Source of the DNA: Haloarcula regularis
GTDB lineage: Archaea; Halobacteriota; Halobacteria; Halobacteriales; Haloarculaceae
Length of the DNA stretch: 64,000 nt
NCBI RefSeq assembly: GCF_029338315.1
Contig: NZ_CP119794.1
Coordinates: 2,108,001-2,172,000, forward strand
Direction: 5' to 3'
Made by a program: the position numbers and the translations under genes. This document shows positions 7,478 to 17,170 of this stretch, in pieces (the stretch's first letter is position 1; every line of letters starts with the position of its first letter). Below the pieces are notes generated by a model, which was not told where the DNA came from, made no database searches, and was given only the letters and a program-made list of their open reading frames with translations.

Positions 7478-9550
7478 ATGTCAGTCGTGCTCCAGACGGT
7501 CACGCGGCCGACGTTCTGGCGCATCGGGGACGTCGGCAAGGCCGTCTTCTACTACCTGGCGGCCGTCGCCCTCCTGGTGTTCCTCTACGGGACTTACGAG
7601 CGCGTCCGCCGGTACACGCGCGGGAGCGAGGACCCGTTCGAGCGCCTCGACGATCTGCCGGGGCGGACGTTCGCGGCCGCCCGCCTCGCACTGTCGAACC
7701 GCAAGCAGCTGGACCGGGACATCGTCGCCGGCGTGATGCACGCGTTCATCGTCTGGGGCTTCCTGACGCTTCTCGTCGGCACGACGATACTGGGCATCGA
7801 CATGGACCTCTACCGGCCGCTGACCGGCGGGTCCTTCTTCGTCGGGGACTTCTACCTCTCCTACTCGTTCGTGATGGACGCGATGGGGTTGCTTTTCGTC
7901 GTCGGCGTCGGCGTCGCGCTGTGGCGCCGCTACGGCCGGGAGCTGGACCGGCTGCACGGCCGCCACACCTCCCGCGAGGACGGTCTCTTTCTCGGCGCGC
8001 TGTTCGTGCTGGGCGTCGGCGGCTACCTCACCGAGGGCCTGCGCATCCTGGGGACCTCGGCGGTCCGGGACGTCAGCTTCGAGACGGTGAGCTTCGTCGG
8101 CTGGTCGATCGCAGAAGCATTCGCGGCCGTCGGCGTCACCCCACAGATGGCCACGGCGGCGTACCCCGCCGTCTGGTGGAGCCACGCGCTCGTCGCGCTG
8201 TGGTTCGTCGCCTGGATCCCCTACGCCAAGCCGTTCCACATGCTCTCCTCCTTCGCGAACCTCGTGACCCGCGACGAACAGGCCGGCGTCCGCCTCCCGG
8301 GCGTCCCCGAGGACGCCGCGCCCGAGGACATCGGTCCAAGCGAGATCGACGACTTCTCGTGGAAGCAGTTGCTCGACCACGACGCCTGCACGAAGTGTGG
8401 CCGCTGTTCGTCGGTCTGTCCCGCGAAGGCATCGGGCCGGCCGCTTGACCCCCGGGACGTCATCCTCGACCTGAAACGCTACCGCGAGGACGTCGACGCC
8501 GGCGCCGAGTCGGTCCCCATCATCGCCGACGGCGGGACCTCAGTCATCGACGCCCGGACGATGGAGTCCTGTATGTCCTGCATGGCCTGCATGGACGCCT
8601 GCCCGGTCGACATCGAGCACGTCACGCAATTCACCGAGATGAACCGCCGGCTCACCGAGTCGGGCGAGATGGACGAGCACGTCCAGGACGCGATGATGAA
8701 CGTCTTCCAGCACGGCAACACCTTCGGCGACCCCGGGCGCAAGCGCCCCGACTGGACCGACAACCTGGACTTCGAGGTACCCGACGCCCGCGAGGAGCCC
8801 GTCGAGTACCTCTGGTACGTCGGCGACTACCCGAGTTACGACGAGCGCAACCAGCGCGTCGCCCGTGCCCTCGCACGCGTCTTCGAGGCCGCCGGCGTCG
8901 ACTACGGCATCCTCTACGAGGACGAACAGACCGACGGCAACGACGTCCGCCGCGTCGGCGAGGAGGGCCTCTACGAGATGCTCGTCGAGGACAACGCCGC
9001 CGCCGTCGGGGACTGCGAGTTCGAGGCCATCGTCTGTACCGACCCCCACTCCTACAACACCTTCACGAACGAGTACCCCGAGTTCGAGGCCTGCGAGTGG
9101 GACAGCGGGGACGTCTACCACTACACGCAGGTCGTCGCCGACCTCGCCGCGTCGGGCGCGCTGGGTCTTCGAGGCGACGAACTCGACTACACCGTGACCT
9201 ACCACGACCCCTGTCACCTCGGCCGGTACAACGACGTCTTCGACGCCCCGCGTGACCTCGTCCGGGCGACGGGTGCCGACCTCCACGAGATGCCGCGCAA
9301 CCGCGCCGACTCCTTCTGCTGTGGCGGAGGCGGTGGCGGCCTCTGGATGGACTTCGAAGAGGACACGAAGCCGAGCGAGGAGCGCCTGCGCGAGGCGCTG
9401 GAGGACACCGACGCCCCGGTCGAGAGGTTCGTCGTCGCCTGCCCGATGTGCATGACGATGTACGAGGACGGCCGCAAGACCGGCGGCTACGAGGACGACC
9501 TCGAAATCGTCGGGCTGACCGAACTGCTCGCCGAGGCCGTCGACGCCTGA
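7478..9550 (+). CDS. NarI/HdrD-like membrane Fe-S oxidoreductase, probable ETF:menaquinone oxidoreductase
   Basis: 690 residues. Residues 1-250 form a NarI-like cytochrome b domain of five to six TM helices with candidate heme histidines in GVMHAFIVWG and WWSHALVALWF. Two 4Fe-4S motifs follow: CTKCGRCSSVCP (about 304-314) and CMSCMACMDACP (about 365-376). The C-terminal HdrD-like part has DPCHLGRYND (about 578), the FCCGGGGGGLW cysteine pair (about 613) and CPMCMTMYEDG (about 654), the CCG-domain ligands. This architecture matches membrane oxidoreductases described in bacteria as electron transfer flavoprotein:menaquinone oxidoreductase (EMO). Haloarchaea use menaquinone, so the role in beta-oxidation electron transfer fits. 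No etf genes are adjacent. Confidence 0.85.
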   Translation: MSVVLQTVTRPTFWRIGDVGKAVFYYLAAVALLVFLYGTYERVRRYTRGSEDPFERLDDLPGRTFAAARLALSNRKQLDRDIVAGVMHAFIVWGFLTLLVGTTILGIDMDLYRPLTGGSFFVGDFYLSYSFVMDAMGLLFVVGVGVALWRRYGRELDRLHGRHTSREDGLFLGALFVLGVGGYLTEGLRILGTSAVRDVSFETVSFVGWSIAEAFAAVGVTPQMATAAYPAVWWSHALVALWFVAWIPYAKPFHMLSSFANLVTRDEQAGVRLPGVPEDAAPEDIGPSEIDDFSWKQLLDHDACTKCGRCSSVCPAKASGRPLDPRDVILDLKRYREDVDAGAESVPIIADGGTSVIDARTMESCMSCMACMDACPVDIEHVTQFTEMNRRLTESGEMDEHVQDAMMNVFQHGNTFGDPGRKRPDWTDNLDFEVPDAREEPVEYLWYVGDYPSYDERNQRVARALARVFEAAGVDYGILYEDEQTDGNDVRRVGEEGLYEMLVEDNAAAVGDCEFEAIVCTDPHSYNTFTNEYPEFEACEWDSGDVYHYTQVVADLAASGALGLRGDELDYTVTYHDPCHLGRYNDVFDAPRDLVRATGADLHEMPRNRADSFCCGGGGGGLWMDFEEDTKPSEERLREALEDTDAPVERFVVACPMCMTMYEDGRKTGGYEDDLEIVGLTELLAEAVDA

Positions 9551-9590
9551 GTCGGGCAACCCTTATCTCGCCGACCCATCTCCCCGGGGT

Positions 9591-10328
9591 ATGGAAGTCG
9601 CGCTGCTCACCGTCGGCGACGAACTGCTGTCCGGCGACACCGAGAACACGAACGCGACGTGGCTCGCCCGGCGCCTCTCGGCGGCCGGCGTGACCGTCCC
9701 GCGGATCCTCACCGTCCCGGACGACGAGGCGGTCATCGCCGAGTCCGTCCGCCGGTTCCACGGAGCCTTCGACGCCGTCGTCGTCACCGGTGGCATCGGC
9801 GGGACGCCCGACGACGTGACGAAAGCCGGCGTCGCGGCCGCGTTCGACCGCGACCTCGTCGTCCCCGAGGACGTCCGGGCGCACCTCGTGGCCAAGGCCG
9901 AGCGCTTCGCCGACGAGAATCCCGACGTGGTCGACCGCTACGAGCTCGACCTCGACCTGGACGCGTGGGCCGCGATCCCCGAGGGCGGCGAGCCACTGCT
10001 CACCGAGGAGAGTTTCGCCGCCGGCTGTGTCGTCGACGGCGTCTACGTCATGCCGGGCATCCCCGAGGAGCTGAAGGCGATGTTCGCGACCGTCGCCGGG
10101 GACTTCGGCGGCGACCGGACGACCGAGACCATCCACACACCGGCCCCCGAGGGCGCCGTCGTCGCGACCATCACGGAGGCACGCGAGCGCTTCGGCGTCG
10201 CCGTCGGCTCGTACCCCCGGAACGGGGACACGCCCGGTCGAGTGAAGGTCACGGGCGAGGACGCCGACCTCGTGACCGAGGCGGCAGGGTGGCTCCGGGA
10301 GCGCATCGAGACGGTCGACGGTGAGTAG
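9591..10328 (+). CDS. CinA-like / molybdopterin-binding domain protein
   Basis: 245 residues of the MoaB/Mog-like fold used in CinA N-terminal domains. Diagnostic stretches are ALLTVGDELLSGDTENTN and VVVTGGIGGTPDDVTKAGV, followed by the PGIPEELKAM segment typical of CinA. The C-terminal NMN deamidase domain of bacterial CinA is absent. Related proteins hydrolyse ADP-ribose or NAD-derived compounds; others bind molybdopterin. Its stop abuts directly the stop of the convergent DedA gene. Family is firm; substrate is not. Confidence 0.85.
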   Translation: MEVALLTVGDELLSGDTENTNATWLARRLSAAGVTVPRILTVPDDEAVIAESVRRFHGAFDAVVVTGGIGGTPDDVTKAGVAAAFDRDLVVPEDVRAHLVAKAERFADENPDVVDRYELDLDLDAWAAIPEGGEPLLTEESFAAGCVVDGVYVMPGIPEELKAMFATVAGDFGGDRTTETIHTPAPEGAVVATITEARERFGVAVGSYPRNGDTPGRVKVTGEDADLVTEAAGWLRERIETVDGE

Positions 10329-10965
10329 TCAGAGCAGTTCCAGGACGCCCATCGCCGCGCCGGCCAGCAGGAGCTCGAACGACAGGGTCCCGAGCGCAGA
10401 CAGCGCGACGAACCGCCGGGTCGACATCCCGGCGACGCCGGCCGGGACTGTCAACATGCCGCGCGTAAACAGCAGCGTGTTCGAGAGCGGCAGGGCGAGC
10501 ACGCCGAAACGGTCGAACATGTGTCCGAAGCGGTCCAGACGGTCCTCGTCGACGCGGAACCAGGGCCGCGCGAGCAACCACTCGCGCCCGCCGCGTTTCG
10601 CCAGCAGGAACAGGCAGGTCTGTCCGATGGTCGCGCCGGCGACGGCCACGCCGAGGATGGCGGCGACGACGGGTAGGTCGTAGCCGCCGGCCGTCCGCGC
10701 GAGCACGGCGACGGCCGCCGGGACGAGCGCCTCGCTGGGCGAAGTACAGCAGCATCGCGCCCTCGAGGACGAAGACGAAAAAGAGCGCGGCCAGCCCGTA
10801 GCGGTCCAGCAACGTCCGGGCGTACGCGGTGTCACCGAAGACGTACAGACCGACGCCGGCGACCCCGAGCACCGCGAACAGGCCGGCGACCACGAGCAGG
10901 CCGTAGTCCTCGGCGAAGGTCCGGATCGGGCCGCGGGCCGTGGCCTCGGAGGCGTCGGTGGCCAT
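10329..10965 (-). pseudogene. DedA/SNARE-associated membrane protein, frameshifted
   Basis: DedA-family proteins are membrane transporters for phospholipid flipping or proton-coupled functions. The first half reads [20 protein letters not shown], then two TM segments to [10 protein letters not shown]; the family motif [10 protein letters not shown] and the rest, ending GAAMGVLELL, continue in another frame. The junction is at 10737-10739, where a run of three G (plus strand) would be five if read PSE in frame. The repaired protein would be 212 residues, the family length, with all motifs intact. I see an assembly base-loss as more likely than a dead gene. The start at 10965 gives a polar N-terminus before the first TM. 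Confidence 0.75.
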
Positions 10966-11057
10966 TCGTTCGTCAAACCGTCCAACGCGGCTATATGTTT
11001 TCTGCATCGGGCTGGGAGAGCGGAGCCTTGATTGGGGCGAGTACCCACACCACCCGT

Positions 11058-12038
11058 ATGGACATGTCACGGCGACCGCGCCGCCTGCGCCGCGACGGCG
11101 TGCGACCGCTGGTACGCGAGACCGACCTGGCGGCGTCGGACCTCATCGCCCCGGTCTTCGTCGACGCGACGACCGACGAGCGGGTGCCCATCGAGACGAT
11201 GCCGGGCCACGAGCGGGTGCCGGTCGAGGAGGCCGTCGCCCGCGTCGAGGAGATCCGCGAGACGGGCGTCGAGGCGGTCATCCTCTTTGGCGTCCCCGAG
11301 TCCAAGGACCCGGAGGGCAGTCGCGCCTGGGCCGAGGACGGCGTCGTCCAGGAGGCCACGCGGCGCATCACCGCCGAGACGGACGCCTACGTCGTCACCG
11401 ACGTCTGTCTCTGTGAGTACACCGACCACGGCCACTGCGGCGTCCTCGAGGCCGACGCCGAGTCGGACCCCCGGCTCACCGTCCGGAACGACGAGACCCT
11501 CGAACTGCTGGGTCGGACCGCCGCGAGTCACGCGCGCGCCGGCGCCGACATGGTCGCGCCCTCGGGCATGATGGACGGGATGGTCGGCGCCATCCGCGAG
11601 TCGCTCGACGGCGACGGCTTCACCGACGTCCCCATCATGAGCTACGCCGCGAAGTACGAGTCGGCGTTCTACGGGCCCTTCCGCGACGCGGCGGACGGCG
11701 CGCCGGCCTTCGGCGACCGTCGCCACTACCAGATGGATCCGGCGAACGCACGCGAGGCCCGCCGGGAGGTCGACTTGGACGTCGAGCAGGGCGCGGACGT
11801 GCTGATGGTCAAGCCGGCGCTGCCGTACCTCGATGTCGTCCGGCAGGTCCGCGAGGACCACGACCACCCCGTCGCCGCCTACAACGTCTCCGGGGAGTAC
11901 GCGATGTTGCACGCCGCCGCCGAGAAGGGGTGGCTGAACTTGGAGGCGGTGGCCTACGAGTCGCTGCTCTCGATAAAGCGGGCCGGCGCCGACCTGATTC
12001 TCACCTACTTCGCCGAGGACGTCGCCGACCGCCTCTGA
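11058..12038 (+). CDS. hemB: Delta-aminolevulinic acid dehydratase (porphobilinogen synthase)
   Basis: 326 residues. It condenses two 5-aminolevulinate molecules to porphobilinogen in heme and cobalamin synthesis. The zinc-binding cysteine cluster is visible as [13 protein letters not shown], and the two Schiff-base lysines are in [14 protein letters not shown] and [12 protein letters not shown]-type motifs ([12 protein letters not shown]). [12 protein letters not shown] is the conserved active-site flap region. Start [17 protein letters not shown] follows the family; ATG 11064 is an alternative. hemL lies 6 kb downstream, so tetrapyrrole genes are near each other but not in one operon. Cytosolic octamer by family. 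Confidence 0.95.
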   Translation: MDMSRRPRRLRRDGVRPLVRETDLAASDLIAPVFVDATTDERVPIETMPGHERVPVEEAVARVEEIRETGVEAVILFGVPESKDPEGSRAWAEDGVVQEATRRITAETDAYVVTDVCLCEYTDHGHCGVLEADAESDPRLTVRNDETLELLGRTAASHARAGADMVAPSGMMDGMVGAIRESLDGDGFTDVPIMSYAAKYESAFYGPFRDAADGAPAFGDRRHYQMDPANAREARREVDLDVEQGADVLMVKPALPYLDVVRQVREDHDHPVAAYNVSGEYAMLHAAAEKGWLNLEAVAYESLLSIKRAGADLILTYFAEDVADRL

Positions 12039-12044
12039 GCGGGG

Positions 12045-13391
12045 TCACTGCTCGGCAGACCGGGCGCCCGCGGCCGACCGCTCGACGTCCGGGACGAACA
12101 CGTCGTCAGCCTCGGAGGTGCGCAGTCCCAGCGAGACGGTCGTCCAGCCGTCGCTGCGGTCGTACCGTATGTCGCCGCCGGCCGTCTCGGCGACCCAGCG
12201 GGCCAGCCAGATGCCCAGTCCGCTCCCGTGTTGCAGCGAGGTGATGTCGGCGTCATCGAAGACGGCGGCCCGCTCAATGGCCGGGATGCCGTCGCCGGCG
12301 TCCGCGACGCGGATGACCGTCTCCTCGCCGGCGACGTCGACGCCGATCCGAACGGGCGTCCCCGGCGGCGTGTGCTCGACGGCGTTCTCGACGAGGTTGT
12401 CGAGCGCGGTGTAGAGGGTCGTACTTCCCGTGACCGGCGCCGTGTCCGGGATGGCCGTCTCGACCGGCGCGTCGTCGCGGTAGTCGTCGGCGACCATCCG
12501 GGAAAGCGCCGCCGCGTCGACGGGCCGGTTCGAGACGCCGTCCAGCGCGGTCTCGACCTCGCGGGCCTGTTCGCTGACGGAGGCGAGGCGGTCCGCCGCC
12601 GCGAGGATCCTGTCGAGGGCCGCGCCGACGTCCGGGTCGGCGGCCGTCCGCTGTGCGTGCTCGGCCATCCCGAACACCACGGAGAGCTCGTTCCGGAGGT
12701 TGTGGCGCAACACGCGGTGGAGGACGTGCAACTGGCGTTTCCGCCGCCGGCTCTCGGTGACGTCGGTGTAGATGGCGAAGCCGAACCGCCGGCCGTCGTC
12801 GGTCTCGTAGGGCAGGCCCCGGTAGATGAACTCTCGGGGGCCGTCGGCCGTCTCGCGCGAGACGGTGGCGTAGTTGACCTTGCCCCGGGCGGTCCGTTCG
12901 TCTAAGTCCGCCGCCTCGCTTGCCTGGCCCGCGGGGACGATGAAGTCGTTGAGCGACTCGCCGACGACCTCTGTGGCGCCGTAGCCGAACGTCTCCTCGA
13001 AGGCGGGGTTGACGGCCCGGACGACCGGCTCCGTATCGATCATCTCGAACCGGACGACGGCGTCGTGGATCAGGTCGAACAGGTTGCGGAACCGCTCGTT
13101 GGGCGAGGAGACGTGGACGCTGCCCACCACGCGGTCGCCACCGGATGCCGTGAGTTCGACCGTCGCGGGGACGTGTTCGCCGTCGTCGACGACGGCGACG
13201 TGACACCGGCGCGTGGCCCCCTCGTCGCTCCCGCGGACGGCCTCGGCGGCCGTCTGGACCCGCCGCGCGTCCGCCGCCGTGAGGAGCGACTCGAGTGTGG
13301 CCCCCCGGACCGATTCGGGTCGGCGCGAGAGCTCCGACGCGAACGCCTCGGTCGCGAACGTCACGCGACCGACCTCGTCGAGGCCGAACAT
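12045..13391 (-). CDS. PAS-PAS sensor histidine kinase (cytosolic)
   Basis: 448 residues with no TM segment. The first PAS-like region is residues 1-95 ([20 protein letters not shown]), the second about 100-215 (NPAFEETFGYGATEVVGESL). The kinase core has H-box VLRHNLRNELSVVFG, N-box LDNLVENAVEH, G1 DAGDGIP and G2 GSGLGIWLA. It autophosphorylates and passes phosphate to an unidentified receiver. Its ATG overlaps the TAA of the upstream receptor gene by one base, so the two are translated together and may work as a pair. PAS ligand unknown. Confidence 0.88.
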   Translation of the reverse strand: MFGLDEVGRVTFATEAFASELSRRPESVRGATLESLLTAADARRVQTAAEAVRGSDEGATRRCHVAVVDDGEHVPATVELTASGGDRVVGSVHVSSPNERFRNLFDLIHDAVVRFEMIDTEPVVRAVNPAFEETFGYGATEVVGESLNDFIVPAGQASEAADLDERTARGKVNYATVSRETADGPREFIYRGLPYETDDGRRFGFAIYTDVTESRRRKRQLHVLHRVLRHNLRNELSVVFGMAEHAQRTAADPDVGAALDRILAAADRLASVSEQAREVETALDGVSNRPVDAAALSRMVADDYRDDAPVETAIPDTAPVTGSTTLYTALDNLVENAVEHTPPGTPVRIGVDVAGEETVIRVADAGDGIPAIERAAVFDDADITSLQHGSGLGIWLARWVAETAGGDIRYDRSDGWTTVSLGLRTSEADDVFVPDVERSAAGARSAEQ

Positions 13392-15022
13392 TAGTGGGGA
13401 CCCACGCGGAGGAACGGCGGCCGCTGGCGGACCGTCACCGGCCGCTCGACACCGGGCCGGCCCGACGGTGACGCCCGAACCGCCACGTACGGCCCTTCTT
13501 CGTTCGTCCCGAGCAGGAGGTCCTGGTCGGCCGCGCCGGCGTAAAAGACCGCCAGCGTCTCCGGGACTTCGCCGTCGGCGACGACGTTCAGGACGGTGTC
13601 GGCGGGTTCGAAGACGCCGTCGTCGTTCTCGTAGCGCGCCTCGCGGGCGGCCTGTTCGCCGACGGTCGCGACCTCGCCGGCGACGTTGCCGACCACCAGC
13701 AGGGGGGCGTCACGCCGCTCGGCGGTCGTCTCGTTGGCCGCCGACAGCGAGGTCCGTCCCAGGTCGAAGACGTTCCGACCGTGGTCCCAGGCGTCGAAGG
13801 CGTCGAGGACGAACAGTCGGTCCGTCGCCAGCGCTCGGTCGAGGCCGACGTCCGCCGCGTCGAAGGCCGCCGCGAGCGTCTCGCGCTCGAGGGTCGGCGT
13901 CGGCGTCAGCGAGACGGCCCGACCGGTCGCAACCGCGTTCGCACACACCTGTGCGAGGAACGCGTCGACCGGGGCGCTCTCGGTGTAGCGGACGACGGCC
14001 TGGCCGCCGACGACGAGGCCGCCGCCACAGAGGTCATCGAGGCCGTCGATACCGGTGCCGAGCGTCGGGGCGTCGGCCAGTCGGTCGCGGCGGTCGGCGT
14101 CGGCCAGTCGGTCGCGGCGGTCGGCGTCGGCCGCCGCGAGCACGTCGTCTATCTCACCGAACATCGCGGTCTGTTCGGTCCGGGCCGAGCGGATGCGCGA
14201 GAGATCCCCCTCGATTGCGGTCGCCCGCTGGGCGAGCGTCTCGCAGCGCTCCGCGACGGCCTCGCTGGTGCTCGCCTGTTCGTCGGTCGCGTCCGAGACC
14301 GACGTGACGCCGTCGGCGGTCTCGGCGACGGTGTCGGCGAGGCTGTCCAGACTCGTCATGGCGGTCTCGACCTGATCGGCCCCGTCGTCGATGGCGGCGA
14401 CGGCGGCCTCCAGTTGCTCGACGGTGTCTTCGGTCGCCGTCCGGACAGCCGACAGCGCGGTGTCGATGTCGTCGGCCTGGGCCTGTGACTCCTCGGCGAG
14501 TTGTTTTATCTCGTCGGCGACGACCGCGAACCCGTCGCTCTCGCCGCCGGCGCGTGCGGCCTCGATAGAGGCGTTCAGCGCCAGCATGTTCGTCTGGTCG
14601 GCGATGCGGTCGATGCCCCCGAGCGCCGCTGCGATGCGGTCGATTCGGTCGCGCAGCGCGTCGACCTCGGAGAGAACCGCCTCGCCGACCTCGCGGACCT
14701 CGTCCATCGTCTCGATGGCCCCACGGGCGGCCGCACGTCCCTCGCTTGCCTCGGCAGCCGCCCGGTCGCTCTGCTCGCTGACCTCGGCGGTCGTGGCGGC
14801 GATCTCTTCGATGGTCGCCGAGAGCGCCGACATCTCCTCGACGACCCACTGCGCGTCCGACGCCTGCGCGCTCGCCCGGTCGTCGATGGCCGCGAGCTGG
14901 TCGTCGACGTCGTTCGCGGCGACCTGGACGACCTCAAGCGCTCCCTGTGCGTTCGCGACGGTTCGCTCGTCGGTTGCGGACCCGTCCGGCGCCCGCTTCG
15001 TCCCGGAGTTTTGTATCGTCAT
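13391..15022 (-). CDS. HTR-like soluble transducer with RecA/KaiC-like C-terminal domain
   Basis: 543 residues, no TM helix. Residues about 20-300 are a chemoreceptor-type coiled coil with the signalling tip [19 protein letters not shown], so it could contact CheA/CheW. From about 335 on, [20 protein letters not shown] begins a RecA/KaiC-like domain in which the Walker A GKT is lost. This receptor-RecA layout is the haloarchaeal HTR-like type. A 27-bp tandem repeat encodes two copies of ADADRRDRL in the linker. It overlaps the PAS kinase gene downstream. Sensing of a soluble or metabolic signal is inference; no adaptation or methylation data can be read from sequence. Confidence 0.85.
   Translation of the reverse strand: MTIQNSGTKRAPDGSATDERTVANAQGALEVVQVAANDVDDQLAAIDDRASAQASDAQWVVEEMSALSATIEEIAATTAEVSEQSDRAAAEASEGRAAARGAIETMDEVREVGEAVLSEVDALRDRIDRIAAALGGIDRIADQTNMLALNASIEAARAGGESDGFAVVADEIKQLAEESQAQADDIDTALSAVRTATEDTVEQLEAAVAAIDDGADQVETAMTSLDSLADTVAETADGVTSVSDATDEQASTSEAVAERCETLAQRATAIEGDLSRIRSARTEQTAMFGEIDDVLAAADADRRDRLADADRRDRLADAPTLGTGIDGLDDLCGGGLVVGGQAVVRYTESAPVDAFLAQVCANAVATGRAVSLTPTPTLERETLAAAFDAADVGLDRALATDRLFVLDAFDAWDHGRNVFDLGRTSLSAANETTAERRDAPLLVVGNVAGEVATVGEQAAREARYENDDGVFEPADTVLNVVADGEVPETLAVFYAGAADQDLLLGTNEEGPYVAVRASPSGRPGVERPVTVRQRPPFLRVGPH
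14071..14132. repeat. 27-bp tandem direct repeat in the HTR-like gene (2.3 copies)
   Basis: Two exact 27-bp copies (14071-14097 and 14098-14124) and the start of a third. The unit is in frame, so copy change alters linker length by nine residues without shifting the frame. It sits between the coiled coil and the RecA-like domain. Confidence 0.85.
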
Positions 15023-15474
15023 TTTTCCGTATTTTCGGCAATTTTGCCCAACAAGTGGTTCGATATAGGGAATATACTACATGAAGTTTTCATTTCTCGA
15101 CCCATTCCGATCAGTTTATCGAATTACAGCCGCCCCCATAATTCTGCCGGCAGCGACAATCTTGCCGGTCGGGGGTGCGCGCGAGCGAAATCGGCCCTCG
15201 CGACCCACAGCGCGGGAATACGCGGTCGACGTTCGTCCAAAATCCGGGTGGTCAGGTGCGGTCTTTCTTGACGGAGAACAACCTTATATCCATAATATCA
15301 TACCCTAATTTGGACAGTCGTCTACCGAACACCCCCCAATCGGCGAGTCTCTAAAGCAAATCTTTATGTAGGGAACGGTGGAGAGATTTTTCCGTGAACG
15401 ACTTGACGAAGTTGGCACTCGAGACGATAAAGTTGGACATTCAAACGCAATAAAAACGGAAACCGAAACAAACA
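15023..15474. other. 452-bp intergenic region between HTR-like gene and amt
   Basis: AT-richer than its flanks and without a supported gene. It holds promoters of two divergent units: GTATATT and CTATATC on the minus strand at about 15062-15080, and on the plus strand TTATATC near 15283, TTTATG at 15362 and AATAAAAA at 15449-15456. Two near-direct copies of AGTTGG(C/A)-ACTC-like sequence occur (about 15409 and 15431) and TTTGGACAG at 15309, possible operator half-sites. Short open frames here have no coding character. Confidence 0.5.
15449..15456 (+). promoter_or_regulatory. Proximal TATA-like box for amt
   Basis: AATAAAAA lies 19-26 bp before the amt ATG. Several other TATA-like boxes lie upstream, so amt may have more than one start site, as expected of a nitrogen-regulated gene. 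Confidence 0.4.
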
Positions 15475-16812
15475 ATGGTACTATCACCACTCCAAGCAAC
15501 GCCGGAAACGCTCGAAACGATAGTCACGGGGGTCAACCTCCTGTGGGTACTCGTCGTAACGTTCCTGATCTTCTTCATGCACGCTGGCTTCGCGATGCTC
15601 GAGGCCGGTCAGGTGCGCTCGAAGAACGTCGCAAACCAGCTCACGAAGAACCTCCTGACCTGGTCGGTCGGGGTGTCGGTGTTCTTCGTCATCGGGGCTG
15701 GCATCTCGTCGCTCGTCGGCGGGGGCGGCTTCTCGCCGGCCTTCGTCGCCGAGAACCCGAACGACTGGGTCGGCTGGCTGTTCGGTGCCGTCTTCGCGAT
15801 GACGGCGGCTACCATCGTCTCCGGGGCCGTGGCCGGCCGCGCGAAACTCCGCGCGTACGTGGCCTACACGTTCCTGCTCGCCGCGGTCATCTACCCGGTC
15901 GTGACCGGCATCACCTGGGCCGGCGGCTACATCAGCTTCGGCGGCGCCGCCTTCCACGACTTCGCGGGGGGTATGATCGTCCACGGGATGGGCGGCATCG
16001 CCGGCCTCACCGCAGCGTACGTCCTCGGTCCGCGCATGGGCCGGTACAACGAGGACGGCAGCGCGAACGTCATCCCCGGTCACTCGCTGACCTTCGCCGT
16101 CCTGGGGACGCTGATCCTCGCCTTTGGCTGGTACGGCTTCAACGTCGGCACGGCCGCGAGCGTCTTCGTCTTCACCGACGGCGGCATCGAGCTCGGTGCC
16201 TTCGCGACGGTCGGTCGCGTCGCCATGACGACGACCATCGCGATGGCCGCCGGTGCGATGGGCGCCGGGCTCGTCGCCTGGTCCAAGACCGGTAAGGTCG
16301 ACACGCTCTACGTCGCCAACGGCCTGCTGGCCGGCCTGGTCGGCATCACCGCGATTCCGGACACCACCGCGTGGTGGGGTGCGTTCGTGGTCGGCGGCCT
16401 CGCCGGAGCCCAGCTCCCGATGGTCTTCGAGTTCGTCGAGAAGCGCCTGAAGATCGACGACGTCTGTGCGGTCTTCCCGGTCCACGGGAGCGCCGGCGTC
16501 CTGGGGACGCTCCTGTTCCCGTTCGTCGCCGCGCCCGGCGTGGTCGACTCGGTGCTCAACGCGTTCATCGCGCAGGTCATCGGCGTCGCCGCCATCAGCA
16601 TCTGGACCATCGGCGCAACCGCGCTGGTCTGGTACGTCCTCAAGGCGGTCGGCCAGTCCCGCGTCACCCCCGAACACGAGCAGGAGGGCCTCGACGTCAG
16701 CGAACACGGCGTCGAGACCTACCCCGAGTTCGGCTCCGGCGACAGCGTCGTCGCCGACGGTGGTATGGTAAACGAGACCGTGCGGACGGACGGAGGGTCC
16801 AAAGATGACTGA
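15475..16812 (+). CDS. amt: Ammonium transporter Amt
   Basis: 445 residues, 11 TM helices expected. Family signature stretches are [20 protein letters not shown] near the N-terminus, [21 protein letters not shown] and [14 protein letters not shown], the last holding one of the pore histidines. The tail is acidic and long enough for PII binding. amt and glnK overlap by 8 bp, as for most prokaryotic pairs; GlnK plugs the Amt pore when nitrogen is plentiful. An Lrp-type regulator follows. The long upstream region suggests strong regulation by nitrogen status. Confidence 0.96.
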   Translation: MVLSPLQATPETLETIVTGVNLLWVLVVTFLIFFMHAGFAMLEAGQVRSKNVANQLTKNLLTWSVGVSVFFVIGAGISSLVGGGGFSPAFVAENPNDWVGWLFGAVFAMTAATIVSGAVAGRAKLRAYVAYTFLLAAVIYPVVTGITWAGGYISFGGAAFHDFAGGMIVHGMGGIAGLTAAYVLGPRMGRYNEDGSANVIPGHSLTFAVLGTLILAFGWYGFNVGTAASVFVFTDGGIELGAFATVGRVAMTTTIAMAAGAMGAGLVAWSKTGKVDTLYVANGLLAGLVGITAIPDTTAWWGAFVVGGLAGAQLPMVFEFVEKRLKIDDVCAVFPVHGSAGVLGTLLFPFVAAPGVVDSVLNAFIAQVIGVAAISIWTIGATALVWYVLKAVGQSRVTPEHEQEGLDVSEHGVETYPEFGSGDSVVADGGMVNETVRTDGGSKDD

Positions 16813-17161
16813 CGAAACCGAGATCAAGATGGTGGTTGCGATGGTTCGCCCGGACAAACTCAGCGACGTCAAACAGGCGCTGGCCGAAGTCGGCGCCCCC
16901 TCGCTGACGGTCACGAACGTCTCGGGCCGCGGCTCACAGCCCGCAAAGAAAGGGCAGTGGCGCGGCGAGGAGTACGTCGTCGACCTCCACCAGAAGGTCA
17001 AGATCGAGACCGTCGTCGCGGACATCCCCGCGGAGGACGTCGTCGAGGCCATCGCCGAGGGCGCCCACACGGGCGAGAAAGGCGACGGCAAGATCTTCGT
17101 CCTCCCCGTCGATGACGCCTACCAGGTCCGCACCGGCAAGAGCGGCCCAGAGGCTGTCTGA
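16805..17161 (+). CDS. glnK: PII signalling protein GlnK
   Basis: 118 residues. PII trimers bind ATP/ADP and 2-oxoglutarate and control Amt. The T-loop is visible between [17 protein letters not shown] and [17 protein letters not shown] with the conserved tyrosine in EEY; the B- and C-loops are [16 protein letters not shown]-type ([16 protein letters not shown]) and YQVRTGKSG. Residues 1-12 are a short polar extension before [12 protein letters not shown]. Its ATG overlaps the amt stop by 8 bp, so both are coupled. Tyrosine adenylylation or uridylylation is possible but not shown. Confidence 0.96.
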   Translation: MTDETEIKMVVAMVRPDKLSDVKQALAEVGAPSLTVTNVSGRGSQPAKKGQWRGEEYVVDLHQKVKIETVVADIPAEDVVEAIAEGAHTGEKGDGKIFVLPVDDAYQVRTGKSGPEAV

Positions 17162-17170
17162 GCGCGGGCG

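Noticed and set aside
15081-15308. 75-codon frame in the amt upstream region
   Set aside because: Low GC in third positions, no ribosome-binding or TATA support, and overlaps promoter elements.
15484-17091. Long minus-strand frame opposite amt-glnK
   Set aside because: Shadow; composition is a mirror of the amt codons and crosses the real amt/glnK boundary.
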